Shown here: piece after piece, positions 7,219-13,000 of the stretch | Numbering within the stretch: position 1 is the stretch's first letter | Layout of the letters: every line of letters starts with the position of its first letter | Source of the DNA: B1SED10-225 sp964501415 | GTDB taxonomy: Bacteria; Bacillota_I; Bacilli_A; Izemoplasmatales; Izemoplasmataceae | NCBI GenBank assembly: GCA_964501415.1 | Contig: CAZCSL010000021.1 | Span: 1 to 22,662, forward strand | DNA length: 22,662 nt | Reading direction: 5' to 3' | Position numbers and translations under genes: made by a program | The notes under the pieces: generated by a model | What the model was told of the DNA's origin: nothing | Database searches by the model: none | The model's input: only the letters and a program-made list of their open reading frames with translations

Positions 7219-7977
7219 ATGGCAGACATTAACAAAAGCATCGCCTTATTGATCGATGCGGAAAACATATCGCCCAAGTATATCGAGATTATCATCGATG
7301 AAGCGAATCAATACGGTAAAATTAACTACCGCAGAGTGTATGGCGATTGGACCACAGACAACTTAAAAAAATGGAAAGAAAAAATTAACGAATTCGCCTT
7401 AACGCCCGTACAACAATACGCCTATACACAAGGCAAAAACGTTAGCGACTTTACCTTGATCATCGATGCGATGGATATTTTGTATTCAAACAAAGTCAAT
7501 GCCTTTTGTTTGGTAACGAGCGATTCAGACTTTACCAAACTTGTTACGCGCCTTCGTGAAGACGATATTTTTGTGATTGGTATGGGCGAATCAAAAACGC
7601 CAATTTCGCTGGTCAACTCATGTGAATCTTTTGCCTACTTAGATAAAATGCTAGCTGATACGCAAGAGGAAAAACCCAAAACCAACAGCAAAACGAAGAA
7701 GACCGCCCAAAAGAAAACCACCACGCCTAAAGAAAAAAGTTCCATTACGCCGCTTAACAAAATCGAACAGGAACTAAAAAATATCATCGAAAGCAACCTA
7801 GAAGATGATGGGTGGGCTTATTGGAGTATTGTGGCGAAACTTCTGCAAAAGAAGTTTCCCGGTTTCCATCCCAGAAACTATGGGCCTAACATTAGACCCT
7901 TGACTTTCTTTAAACAACACAAGGCTTTTTTGGTTAAAATCGAAAACAAAGTCGCCTATATCAAGGTGAAAGACTAG
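7219..7977 (+). CDS. NYN-domain (PIN-like) ribonuclease with C-terminal OST-HTH/LOTUS domain
   Basis: A 252-aa protein from ATG 7219 (GAAAAGAGGATATT upstream). Residues ~6-140 form a NYN (LabA/DUF88, PIN-like) domain. Conserved acidic positions are Asp13 (ALLIDAENI), Asp77 and Asp83 (NVSDFTLIIDAMDIL), and Asp102/Asp104 (VTSDSDF); these build the metal-dependent nuclease site. A Lys/Thr/Pro linker (~148-173) joins it to an OST-HTH/LOTUS-like domain at ~175-250 (LEDDGWAYWSIVAKLLQKKFPGFHPRNYG), a fold that binds RNA, notably G-rich or structured RNA. NYN-LOTUS fusions are known in bacteria, with cellular roles mostly unclear. It is third in the unit and 2 nt from the next gene. RNA cleavage or decay is the likely activity; the target is unknown. 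Confidence 0.88.
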   Translation: MADINKSIALLIDAENISPKYIEIIIDEANQYGKINYRRVYGDWTTDNLKKWKEKINEFALTPVQQYAYTQGKNVSDFTLIIDAMDILYSNKVNAFCLVTSDSDFTKLVTRLREDDIFVIGMGESKTPISLVNSCESFAYLDKMLADTQEEKPKTNSKTKKTAQKKTTTPKEKSSITPLNKIEQELKNIIESNLEDDGWAYWSIVAKLLQKKFPGFHPRNYGPNIRPLTFFKQHKAFLVKIENKVAYIKVKD

Positions 7978-7979
7978 TT

Positions 7980-8456
7980 ATGGACACGTTTAAGAGCGAA
8001 TCGCTAAGCACAAAAACCTTTGGGCTTATCATCGCCTCAAGCGCGCTTTTTATCACGGCCTTTATCTTTTTAGCGCTTTATTATTTTATCGAAGAGGCAT
8101 GGATTATCTCGGTACTAGGGTTTTTGCTCATCTATGTGATGACCGCACTCCTTAGTGCGCTATTCTTTATCATTGATTTTTTGCGCTACCGTGATACTAT
8201 CGTGCGCATCGATGATGATAAGATTAAAATAAAGACGCCTAAACAAACCCTTGAATATGATGTCTTGAATGTAACAAAATATAGCGTCGTCAGAACCTTT
8301 TATGGCTGGTTTGGATACGTTAAATTCAATATCCATATCCGTTATCGCGATAAACAGATCACCAAAGGCCTATTAATCAAGAAAGCCAATGAGTATGATG
8401 TAATTGAATCCTTAAAAAAACACAAAAAAGAGGCTAAACAAAAGAATCATGCATAG
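7980..8456 (+). CDS. Small membrane protein, possible cytoplasmic PH-like domain
   Basis: A 158-aa protein with no firm family. ATG 7980 lies 2 nt after the NYN-LOTUS stop, with AAGGTGAAAG as the ribosome site inside that gene's end, so translation is probably coupled. Two transmembrane helices (~15-38, FGLIIASSALFITAFIFLALYYF in two parts; ~43-67) form a hairpin. The C-terminal half (~73-145: TIVRIDDDKIKIKTPKQTLEY..., then HIRYRDKQITKGLLIKK) reads as a beta-rich domain like the bacterial PH domains that follow a two-helix hairpin in YdbS/YdbT-type proteins. That resemblance is by pattern only. Its last five codons form one arm of the terminator. Confidence 0.68.
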   Translation: MDTFKSESLSTKTFGLIIASSALFITAFIFLALYYFIEEAWIISVLGFLLIYVMTALLSALFFIIDFLRYRDTIVRIDDDKIKIKTPKQTLEYDVLNVTKYSVVRTFYGWFGYVKFNIHIRYRDKQITKGLLIKKANEYDVIESLKKHKKEAKQKNHA

Positions 8457-8474
8457 TTTTGCATGATTCTTTTG
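8439..8474. terminator. Terminator ending the NYN-LOTUS unit, shared with the convergent lysine transporter
   Basis: A perfect 15-bp stem, CAAAAGAATCATGCA (8439-8453) with its complement (8460-8474), has a 6-nt loop holding the TAG stop codon (8454-8456). T-rich ends on both strands fit bidirectional use. Confidence 0.85.
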
Positions 8475-8499
8475 TTACGCTTCATTAAAGTAGGGAGAC

Positions 8500-9228
8500 T
8501 TAAGTCTGTTCTTTTTTTAAAAATTGTTGGGTTCTTGGATGCGTTGGGCTTTCAAACAAACGATTGCCTTTGCTTTGTTCGACAATTTCGCCATTATTCA
8601 TAAAAATACTTTTGGTGGCGATGCTCTTGGCAAAATCCATCTCATGTGTAACTAAAATTGCGGTTAAATCGGGTGTATGCTTTAAAACCGATTTTAATAC
8701 GCGCCTTACTTCCCCAATCGTTTCAGGGTCTAGTGCACTGGTTGGTTCATCAAGCAACAACACTTTCGGATCCATAGCCAAGGCTCTAGCAATCGCCACG
8801 CGTTGTTTTTGTCCTCCTGATAGTTGTGAGGGTTTGCGGTGTGCAAAGCTACTTAGGCCAACAGCTTTGAGCGCTTCAAACGCCTTTTTTTGTGCCGTTT
8901 GTTTATCGCGTTTAAGTACTTTACGTTGCGCAATCGTGATATTTTTAAGCACGCTTAGATGTTCAAAGAGATGAAAGGATTGAAAAACCATTGGGGCCGT
9001 TTGGCGCAAGCGTTTTAACTGCGCGGGGGTTTGGACGTTTTTTCCTAAATATTTGACCTCACCACTGGTTTGTCTTTCTAGTTGGTTTATCAGTCTTAAA
9101 AGCGTACTTTTACCTGACCCAGAAGGCCCGATAATGACCGTGATTTCTCCTTTTTCAAAACGCAAATTAATATTGTTTAACACCTTGGTTTGATTAAAAG
9201 ATTTGTGAATGTTGATCAGTTCAATCAT
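8500..9228 (-). CDS. Lysine (polar amino acid) ABC transporter, ATP-binding protein
   Basis: A 242-aa GlnQ/HisP-type ATPase. Visible motifs are Walker A GPSGSGKST, the Q-loop in MVFQSFHLF, signature LSGGQKQRVAIARAL, Walker B VLLLDEPTSALDP and the switch His in LVTHEMDFA. It is last in a three-gene minus-strand operon and overlaps the permease by 4 nt, so translation is coupled. The family is certain. The substrate is inferred to be lysine because a lysine riboswitch controls the operon. The operon ends at the shared hairpin 8439-8474. A 12-bp palindrome (AGACTTAAGTCT) spans the stop codon. Confidence 0.93.
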   Translation of the reverse strand: MIELINIHKSFNQTKVLNNINLRFEKGEITVIIGPSGSGKSTLLRLINQLERQTSGEVKYLGKNVQTPAQLKRLRQTAPMVFQSFHLFEHLSVLKNITIAQRKVLKRDKQTAQKKAFEALKAVGLSSFAHRKPSQLSGGQKQRVAIARALAMDPKVLLLDEPTSALDPETIGEVRRVLKSVLKHTPDLTAILVTHEMDFAKSIATKSIFMNNGEIVEQSKGNRLFESPTHPRTQQFLKKEQT

Positions 9229-9983
9229 AAAGGCGCCTCACTTTCACTTCGCAGAATGTCTTTTGGAGACTTTCCTAGATACGTCGATAGCATTTTTAAA
9301 CCATAAACGGCTATCATAACGACTAATAAGTAAATCATAGCCACGAGGAAAAACGTTTCAGTGTAACGCCAATGACTGCCCGCTACGCCTCTGGCGGTAT
9401 AAAACAACTCCCCTACGCCAATCACGCTTAAAACGGCGGTGTCTTTAATGTTGACAATCAGTTCGTTGCCAATGGCGGGAATCATATTTTTAAACGCTTG
9501 GGGAAAACGTATAAACCAATACGTTTGTCGCGGACTCAACCCCAAGGATAAGGCGGCTTCACTTTGACCCTTATTTAACGCTTCAAGGCCACTACGCAAT
9601 ATCTCTGTGATGTAAGCTGCCGTATTAAGACTCACCACCAATAACCCAGCCACCAAAATGGGCAGACGCACCCCTAAGCGCGCCAAGCCATAGTATAGGA
9701 CCATCGCTTGAACAATCATCGGTGTGCCTCTAAATATCGTTACATAAACACTGGCTAACTGTTTAGAAAGAAGGCTAAAAAAACGCATTGGCAAGGTTTG
9801 ATTGTACGTATTCTCTTGCGTTTTTAAAGCGACGAGAAAGCTAGCCGCAATAAGACCTAAAAATGTGCCCAAAAACGATAGCAATAAAGTGATGTAAAGC
9901 CCTTGAAGCAACAAAGGCCAATAAAGGGAAAATAAATCGATTGTACCACCAATAAAATCGCCCCTAATTGAACTTAAAATCAT
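9225..9983 (-). CDS. Lysine (polar amino acid) ABC transporter, permease
   Basis: A 252-aa integral membrane subunit of the HisM/GlnP type (polar amino-acid family). There are about five hydrophobic helices, beginning LFSLYWPLLLQGLYITLLLS, which contains the family's early G-x-x-x-T-L-x-L-S motif. The ATPase-contacting EAA loop is clear: SEAALSLGLSPRQTYWFIRFP, continuing to AFKNMIPAIGNELI. ATG 9983 overlaps the binding-protein stop by 4 nt (ATGA) and has no strong ribosome site of its own, consistent with coupling. Only one permease gene is present, so the channel is probably a homodimer. Confidence 0.93.
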   Translation of the reverse strand: MILSSIRGDFIGGTIDLFSLYWPLLLQGLYITLLLSFLGTFLGLIAASFLVALKTQENTYNQTLPMRFFSLLSKQLASVYVTIFRGTPMIVQAMVLYYGLARLGVRLPILVAGLLVVSLNTAAYITEILRSGLEALNKGQSEAALSLGLSPRQTYWFIRFPQAFKNMIPAIGNELIVNIKDTAVLSVIGVGELFYTARGVAGSHWRYTETFFLVAMIYLLVVMIAVYGLKMLSTYLGKSPKDILRSESEAPL

Positions 9984-10774
9984 GGTTGATTATCGAGCGC
10001 TTGTTGCATCCAAGCTTCTCTTTGTTCATCAGAGAAACGTTGTAAAACCACATTGATCTCATCACGCAAGGCTTCCTCACCGTGGCGCAAGGCAATCGAG
10101 ACGGTGATTTGACTGGCATCGACCTCAAAACCTGCTTCACCCATTTGCACCATAATCAAGTTTTCATTGTTTTCGGTGATGGAAAGTGCTACAGGTAATT
10201 CGGCGACTAAGCCATCAGAGACGCCGCTTTGTACTTGTTCGACGAGTGCGCCATAATCACTGAGCGGTGCGGCATGATCGACTTGGGGAATTTGCGGAAT
10301 TAGATCATCTTGCAACGTCCCTTGTTGGGCGATAATTCGCGCGCCAGAAAAATCTGATAAACGGCTTGCTTGGACATAATCAGAATCACGACGAATCACG
10401 ATGACTTGTTCAGAGGTGAAGTATGCATCGGTGAATAGCACGCTTTCTTTGCGTTCTTCTGTGGGAGACATCCCTGCGATAATTAAGTCAATCTCATGAC
10501 TATTTAGCGCTGGAATTAGCCCTAACCATTCAATTTTGCGGATTTCTAAATCCTTGTTTAGGGCCTGTGCGATTTCTTTGGCGACAACCACATCATACCC
10601 ATCACACAAACCGGGTGCGCCGCTAATATCAACGCCTTCTTGCGTACTTGTCCAGTTAAACGGTGCATAATCACACTCTAAACCAACCGTGATGGTTCCC
10701 TCATCAGACGTACCACAAGCACTGATAAGAAAACTTAAACTTAAAAACAAACCCATTAAAAACCATTTTTTCAT
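9980..10774 (-). CDS. Lysine (polar amino acid) ABC transporter, substrate-binding lipoprotein
   Basis: A 264-aa family 3 solute-binding protein. MKKWFLMGLFLSLSFLISAC is a lipoprotein signal with lipobox LISAC (Cys20), so the mature protein is anchored to the outer face of the membrane. The binding domain shows TVGLECDYAPFNW, GYDVVVAKEIAQALN, LIIAGMSPTEERKESVLFTDAYF and a paired Cys (ECDYAPF and GLCDGYD) that may form a disulfide. The start is ATG 10774 behind GGAAGG; the frame is open 19 codons further, but that extension runs back towards the riboswitch terminator and would put charged residues before the signal. It is first in the operon, directly after the lysine riboswitch, which is the main reason to name lysine as the substrate. 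Confidence 0.9.
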   Translation of the reverse strand: MKKWFLMGLFLSLSFLISACGTSDEGTITVGLECDYAPFNWTSTQEGVDISGAPGLCDGYDVVVAKEIAQALNKDLEIRKIEWLGLIPALNSHEIDLIIAGMSPTEERKESVLFTDAYFTSEQVIVIRRDSDYVQASRLSDFSGARIIAQQGTLQDDLIPQIPQVDHAAPLSDYGALVEQVQSGVSDGLVAELPVALSITENNENLIMVQMGEAGFEVDASQITVSIALRHGEEALRDEINVVLQRFSDEQREAWMQQALDNQP

Positions 10775-10807
10775 ACTACATTGTCCTTCCGTTATCTTTT
10801 TTTTCAT

Positions 10808-10832
10808 AAAAAAAAGCGTCACGGTGGACACT
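10808..10832 (-). terminator. Riboswitch-controlled terminator before the lysine transporter
   Basis: On the minus strand, AGTGTC and GACGCT (one G-U pair) form a 6-bp stem around a 6-nt loop, followed by eight T. It lies between the lysine aptamer and the binding-protein ATG, as expected for transcriptional control. A competing pairing of its 5' arm with the aptamer segment GGGACT is possible, with one bulged G. Confidence 0.8.
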
Positions 10833-10849
10833 ATCGGTTAACCTTGCGA

Positions 10850-11015
10850 AAAAACCTTTAGCGCCTCTACCGAAGTAGGAGTCCCATAGGTATTCCCTAT
10901 GATCCCACGCGTCTTTTATGCCTAAAAAACACGTTCGGCGATGGTTACCTTTCATCCGTTTCAACGTTTGCCAACTCCACGGATTAATATTTTACATCGC
11001 TGCCTCTATTTTATG
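10850..11015 (-). promoter_or_regulatory. Lysine riboswitch (L-box) aptamer
   Basis: Read on the minus strand, the conserved blocks come in the right order: ATAGAGGCAGCGATG, then GAAAGG...CATCGCCGAACG, a stem with loop GGGAATACC, and a 3' block ending GAGGCGCTA. The helices can be traced. P2: GCGATG with CATCGC. The next stem on the P2 arm: ATCCGT with ACGGAT. P3: ACGTGT with ACGCGT plus a U/A extension. P4: CATAGG with CCTATG. P5: CTAC-TTCG-GTAG. A weak P1 forms between UAG near 11006 and CUA near 10860. This five-helix arrangement and the GAAAGG/CGCCGAA core are diagnostic of the lysine aptamer. When lysine is bound the downstream terminator should form and shut off the transporter. Confidence 0.93.
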
Positions 11016-11023
11016 ATGACTAT

Positions 11024-11053
11024 ACTTTAACACAAGGATTGAAACGCCGTCAA
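11024..11053 (-). promoter_or_regulatory. Promoter of the lysine riboswitch and transporter operon
   Basis: On the minus strand, TTGACG (plus 11048-11053), 18-bp spacer, TAAAGT (plus 11024-11029). The predicted start falls just ahead of the aptamer's AGAGG block. Confidence 0.6.
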
Positions 11054-11200
11054 CCTAAAAATTATGAAAGCGTTTTTCACGCAGCGATGCCGCCGAAAAT
11101 ATTAAGGAAATAATCGAAAAACGGGTGCGCCGCTACGGTGTTACGGGTGAAATCATAAAAAGCGCCAATCCGACACCGCTTTCGAAACCGACGCATCCTA

Positions 11201-11282
11201 TGCGCTTTGGTCTTTGCCATCAAAAAGACTTGGGGCGAGATCGTCGTCTTTCTTATCTCATGATGGCAAAGACCGATGCACG
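11201..11282. repeat. Long inverted repeat (14 bp perfect, imperfectly extended) in a gene-free stretch
   Basis: GGTCTTTGCCATCA (11209-11222) and its exact complement (11261-11274) flank 38 nt. The arms extend outward imperfectly to 11201 and 11282, and an inner pair AAAGAC/GTCTTT (11224-11229, 11246-11251) continues the fold. It lies in 11054-11336, between the uppP terminator and the lysine-operon promoter. No convincing gene was found there: short frames run on both strands but have no ribosome site and no recognisable product. It could be a small RNA, a mini-transposon remnant or a relic of a lost gene. Confidence 0.5.
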
Positions 11283-11336
11283 CTACCATCATTTGATCAA
11301 CGAGCATGTCTACCGATTTTTCCTTTACATCGTGAT

Positions 11337-11363
11337 AAAAAAACCCGTGCCGGTGTACACGGG
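11337..11363 (-). terminator. Intrinsic terminator downstream of uppP
   Basis: On the minus strand, CCCGTG and CACGGG form a 6-bp GC-rich stem around an 8-nt loop, followed by seven T (plus 11337-11343). It is about 90 nt beyond the uppP stop, leaving a 3' UTR with no recognisable content. Confidence 0.85.
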
Positions 11364-11454
11364 GTCGATGAGAAACTATAGGTGGAAAATTACTTGAATT
11401 GTGTCGGCTTCTACATCAATCTATTCTTTTGGTTCACTTTTTTGGATGATAAAC

Positions 11455-12261
11455 TCATAAGAAAATCATGCTGTAAACGACTAAGAAACCGCCCATGGCG
11501 AAACAATAGACCGAAAAGTATTTCAATTGCCCGCGTTTGACCAGGACGATGAATGTTTTTAGCGCATAGTAAGTTAACACCCCACTGGCGATAAATCCGG
11601 CCGCAAGCGGTATAAGCGCGTGATTGACTTCCTTGACCGAGAATACTTCAAGCACCAAGGAACCCAAGGTGATCGGAACGAAAAGCATAAAGGAAAACTC
11701 CACCACTTTTTCGAATTCAAGTTTGCGGAACAAGCCGCCGACAACCGTGACACCGCTTCTGGAGATGCCCGGTAACAGCGCGAGAACCTGAACCAAGCCG
11801 ATGATAATGGCATCAAGCAAACCGATACGCGCTTTGGTGTTTTCAAGGCTGAACCGCTGTACAAGGATCAAAAACACACCGGTAATCAATAAAGCGAGGC
11901 CAATTGTTGCAAGCCCCATCAGACGCGTTTCGATGAAATCTTTCAACAATAGACCGGCAATAACACCGGGAATGAGAGCCGCAAGCAAGAATAAGGCATA
12001 GTAGAACTCTTCTTCTTTGCTTTTATCCTGCTTGATAACATAATCGATATTGGCTTTCAGTAAATAAACAATGTTTTTTCTGAACAAGACCAAAATCGCA
12101 AGCAGGGATGCCCCATGTAGGAAAATCGACAAGGAATAATCAATCTGGGGCAGTTGAAAGAAATGTTGCGCAATCAGGATATGCCCGCTTGATGAAATTG
12201 GCAGCGGCTCTGTAATGCCTTGGATGATGCCGATAATCAAGTATTTCAGGAACTCACTCAT
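11455..12261 (-). CDS. uppP: Undecaprenyl-diphosphatase UppP/BacA
   Basis: Dephosphorylates undecaprenyl pyrophosphate to recycle the lipid carrier of cell-wall and surface-polymer synthesis; an integral membrane enzyme. At 268 aa it has normal family length. Signature blocks are IIQGITEPLPISSSGHIL near the N-terminus and LLPGISRSGVTVVGGLFRKLE at ~155-180, which carry the catalytic Glu/Ser/Arg residues; about seven or eight hydrophobic helices are present. The start is ATG 12261 behind GAGGTGAT. Codon choice stands out: Leu CTG recurs (at least seven in the first ~110 codons) and Phe TTC is frequent, whereas neighbouring genes prefer TTA/TTG/CTT and TTT. With the pseudogene and IS scar beside it, acquisition by transfer is likely. 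Confidence 0.96.
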   Translation of the reverse strand: MSEFLKYLIIGIIQGITEPLPISSSGHILIAQHFFQLPQIDYSLSIFLHGASLLAILVLFRKNIVYLLKANIDYVIKQDKSKEEEFYYALFLLAALIPGVIAGLLLKDFIETRLMGLATIGLALLITGVFLILVQRFSLENTKARIGLLDAIIIGLVQVLALLPGISRSGVTVVGGLFRKLEFEKVVEFSFMLFVPITLGSLVLEVFSVKEVNHALIPLAAGFIASGVLTYYALKTFIVLVKRGQLKYFSVYCFAMGGFLVVYSMIFL

Positions 12262-12280
12262 ACGTTATCACCTCGTTTAA

Positions 12281-12289
12281 ATGATAACA
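12281..12289 (-). promoter_or_regulatory. Possible extended -10 promoter of uppP
   Basis: TGT-TATCAT on the minus strand, 19 bp before the uppP start codon. No clear -35 is visible. Confidence 0.4.
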
Positions 12290-12383
12290 TGAAACGAGAC
12301 AATGTCATTACAAAGAAATGTTAAGAATTGATTTACATTTTTTAACGGCCGAATATTCTCAAACGTCCCATAATCGTCGATTG

Positions 12384-12392
12384 TGTTAAAAT
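12384..12392 (+). promoter_or_regulatory. Extended -10 promoter of the 12414 pseudogene
   Basis: TGT-TAAAAT, followed by a perfect AAAGGAGG ribosome site (12400-12407) at 6 bp from ATG 12414. Intact signals ahead of a broken gene suggest recent decay. Confidence 0.45.
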
Positions 12393-12413
12393 GGTGATTA
12401 AAGGAGGCCGGCG

Positions 12414-12790
12414 ATGATTACATTCAATTTCGTAAATCCTTACTTGATTTATACCGTTTATGTCTCGTTCTCCTTTTTCAGCATTTACACGCTTTTCAAG
12501 TGGCCGCACGTGTTTAAGCGCCAAGAAAAGTGGTTTTACATAGTCGCGTTTACCTTGCTGCGTTATGCTCAGTTCGCATGTTGTGGCGTGCCCTATCTCG
12601 AGGTCAGGGGACCTTGACTTTTACATCACTCGAATCGCTTCGATCGGAACGCTGATCTACTTGTTTTTTCAACGGAAATCCTGGTACGGGTTCATCTGTT
12701 TCCTTTCTGTGAACAACTTCTGGTGGGTACTAGTACCCACCGGGCCGATTGAGACCATCGGCGTCTACGATGAATCGTTTTTCACCGACC
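12414..12790 (+). pseudogene. Frameshifted, truncated multi-helix membrane protein, possibly YwaF/TIGR02206-like
   Basis: The first frame (12414-12617) gives a 67-aa hydrophobic protein (TVYVSFSFFSIYTLF, then EKWFYIVAFTLLRYAQ) that stops at a TGA. A +1 frame resumes the same character at about 12610 (GDLDFYITRIASIGTLIYLF, then SWYGFICFLSV and VLVPTGPIETIGVYDESFF) and continues to about 12790. There the sequence changes abruptly into an ISL3 transposase in a third frame. The order LPLHxC-like segment, helices, LxPTG, FF resembles the YwaF family of polytopic proteins, but this is a weak resemblance. The gene has a good promoter and ribosome site yet at least one frameshift and no 3' end, so it is dead unless the shift is a sequencing error; the truncation stands either way. 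Confidence 0.65.
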
Positions 12791-12922
12791 AATGTCGTCA
12801 TCGAAGGCATGAACAACAAAATAAAGACCATCAAACGCATAAGTTTTGGGCATCGCAATTTCGAAAATTTCTGTCGGCGTATCATGACCGTGCTCAACGG
12901 CTTGAACCTCAAGAGTGCATAA
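12776..12922 (+). pseudogene. C-terminal fragment of an ISL3-family transposase
   Basis: In the frame of 12785, ending at TAA 12920-12922, the translation runs TNVVIEGMNNKIKTIKRISF and on through GHRNFENFCRRIMTVLNGL. The pattern EGxNNKIKxIKRxSFGxRNFxNFxxRI is the conserved C-terminal block of ISL3-group (DDE) transposases and includes the catalytic Glu. Only about the last 45 residues remain; the N-terminal zinc finger and most of the catalytic core are absent. The frame differs from the membrane-protein pseudogene that precedes it, and the junction lies at about 12776-12790. Confidence 0.82.
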
Positions 12923-12995
12923 GAAAAGCACACATATCCAACGGACACGTGCGCTCATCAAATTACTCATGGACCCCAATCTTTGACAAAGAACC
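12776..12995 (+). mobile_element. Right-end remnant of an ISL3-family insertion sequence
   Basis: It contains the transposase C-terminus and, 48 nt beyond its stop, a terminal inverted repeat at 12971-12995. Read inward on the minus strand this starts GGTTCTTTGTCAAAGATTGG, the typical GG-TCTTTGTCAA ISL3 end. No matching left end occurs in the window, so the element is a deletion remnant. The tip is 5 bp from the groEL stop codon on the other strand. Confidence 0.8.
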
Positions 12996-13000
12996 TCTTT

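Noticed and set aside
8564..8974. 136-codon plus-strand frame opposite the ABC ATPase
   Set aside because: Antisense shadow of a clear ATPase gene; no ribosome site.
10776..10964. 62-codon minus-strand frame ahead of the binding protein
   Set aside because: It translates the lysine riboswitch and its terminator; structure, not coding, explains the sequence.
11068..11397. Plus-strand frame starting at GTG 11125 and a minus-strand frame 11077-11307
   Set aside because: Neither has a ribosome site or a recognisable product. They overlap each other, the uppP terminator and the inverted repeat.
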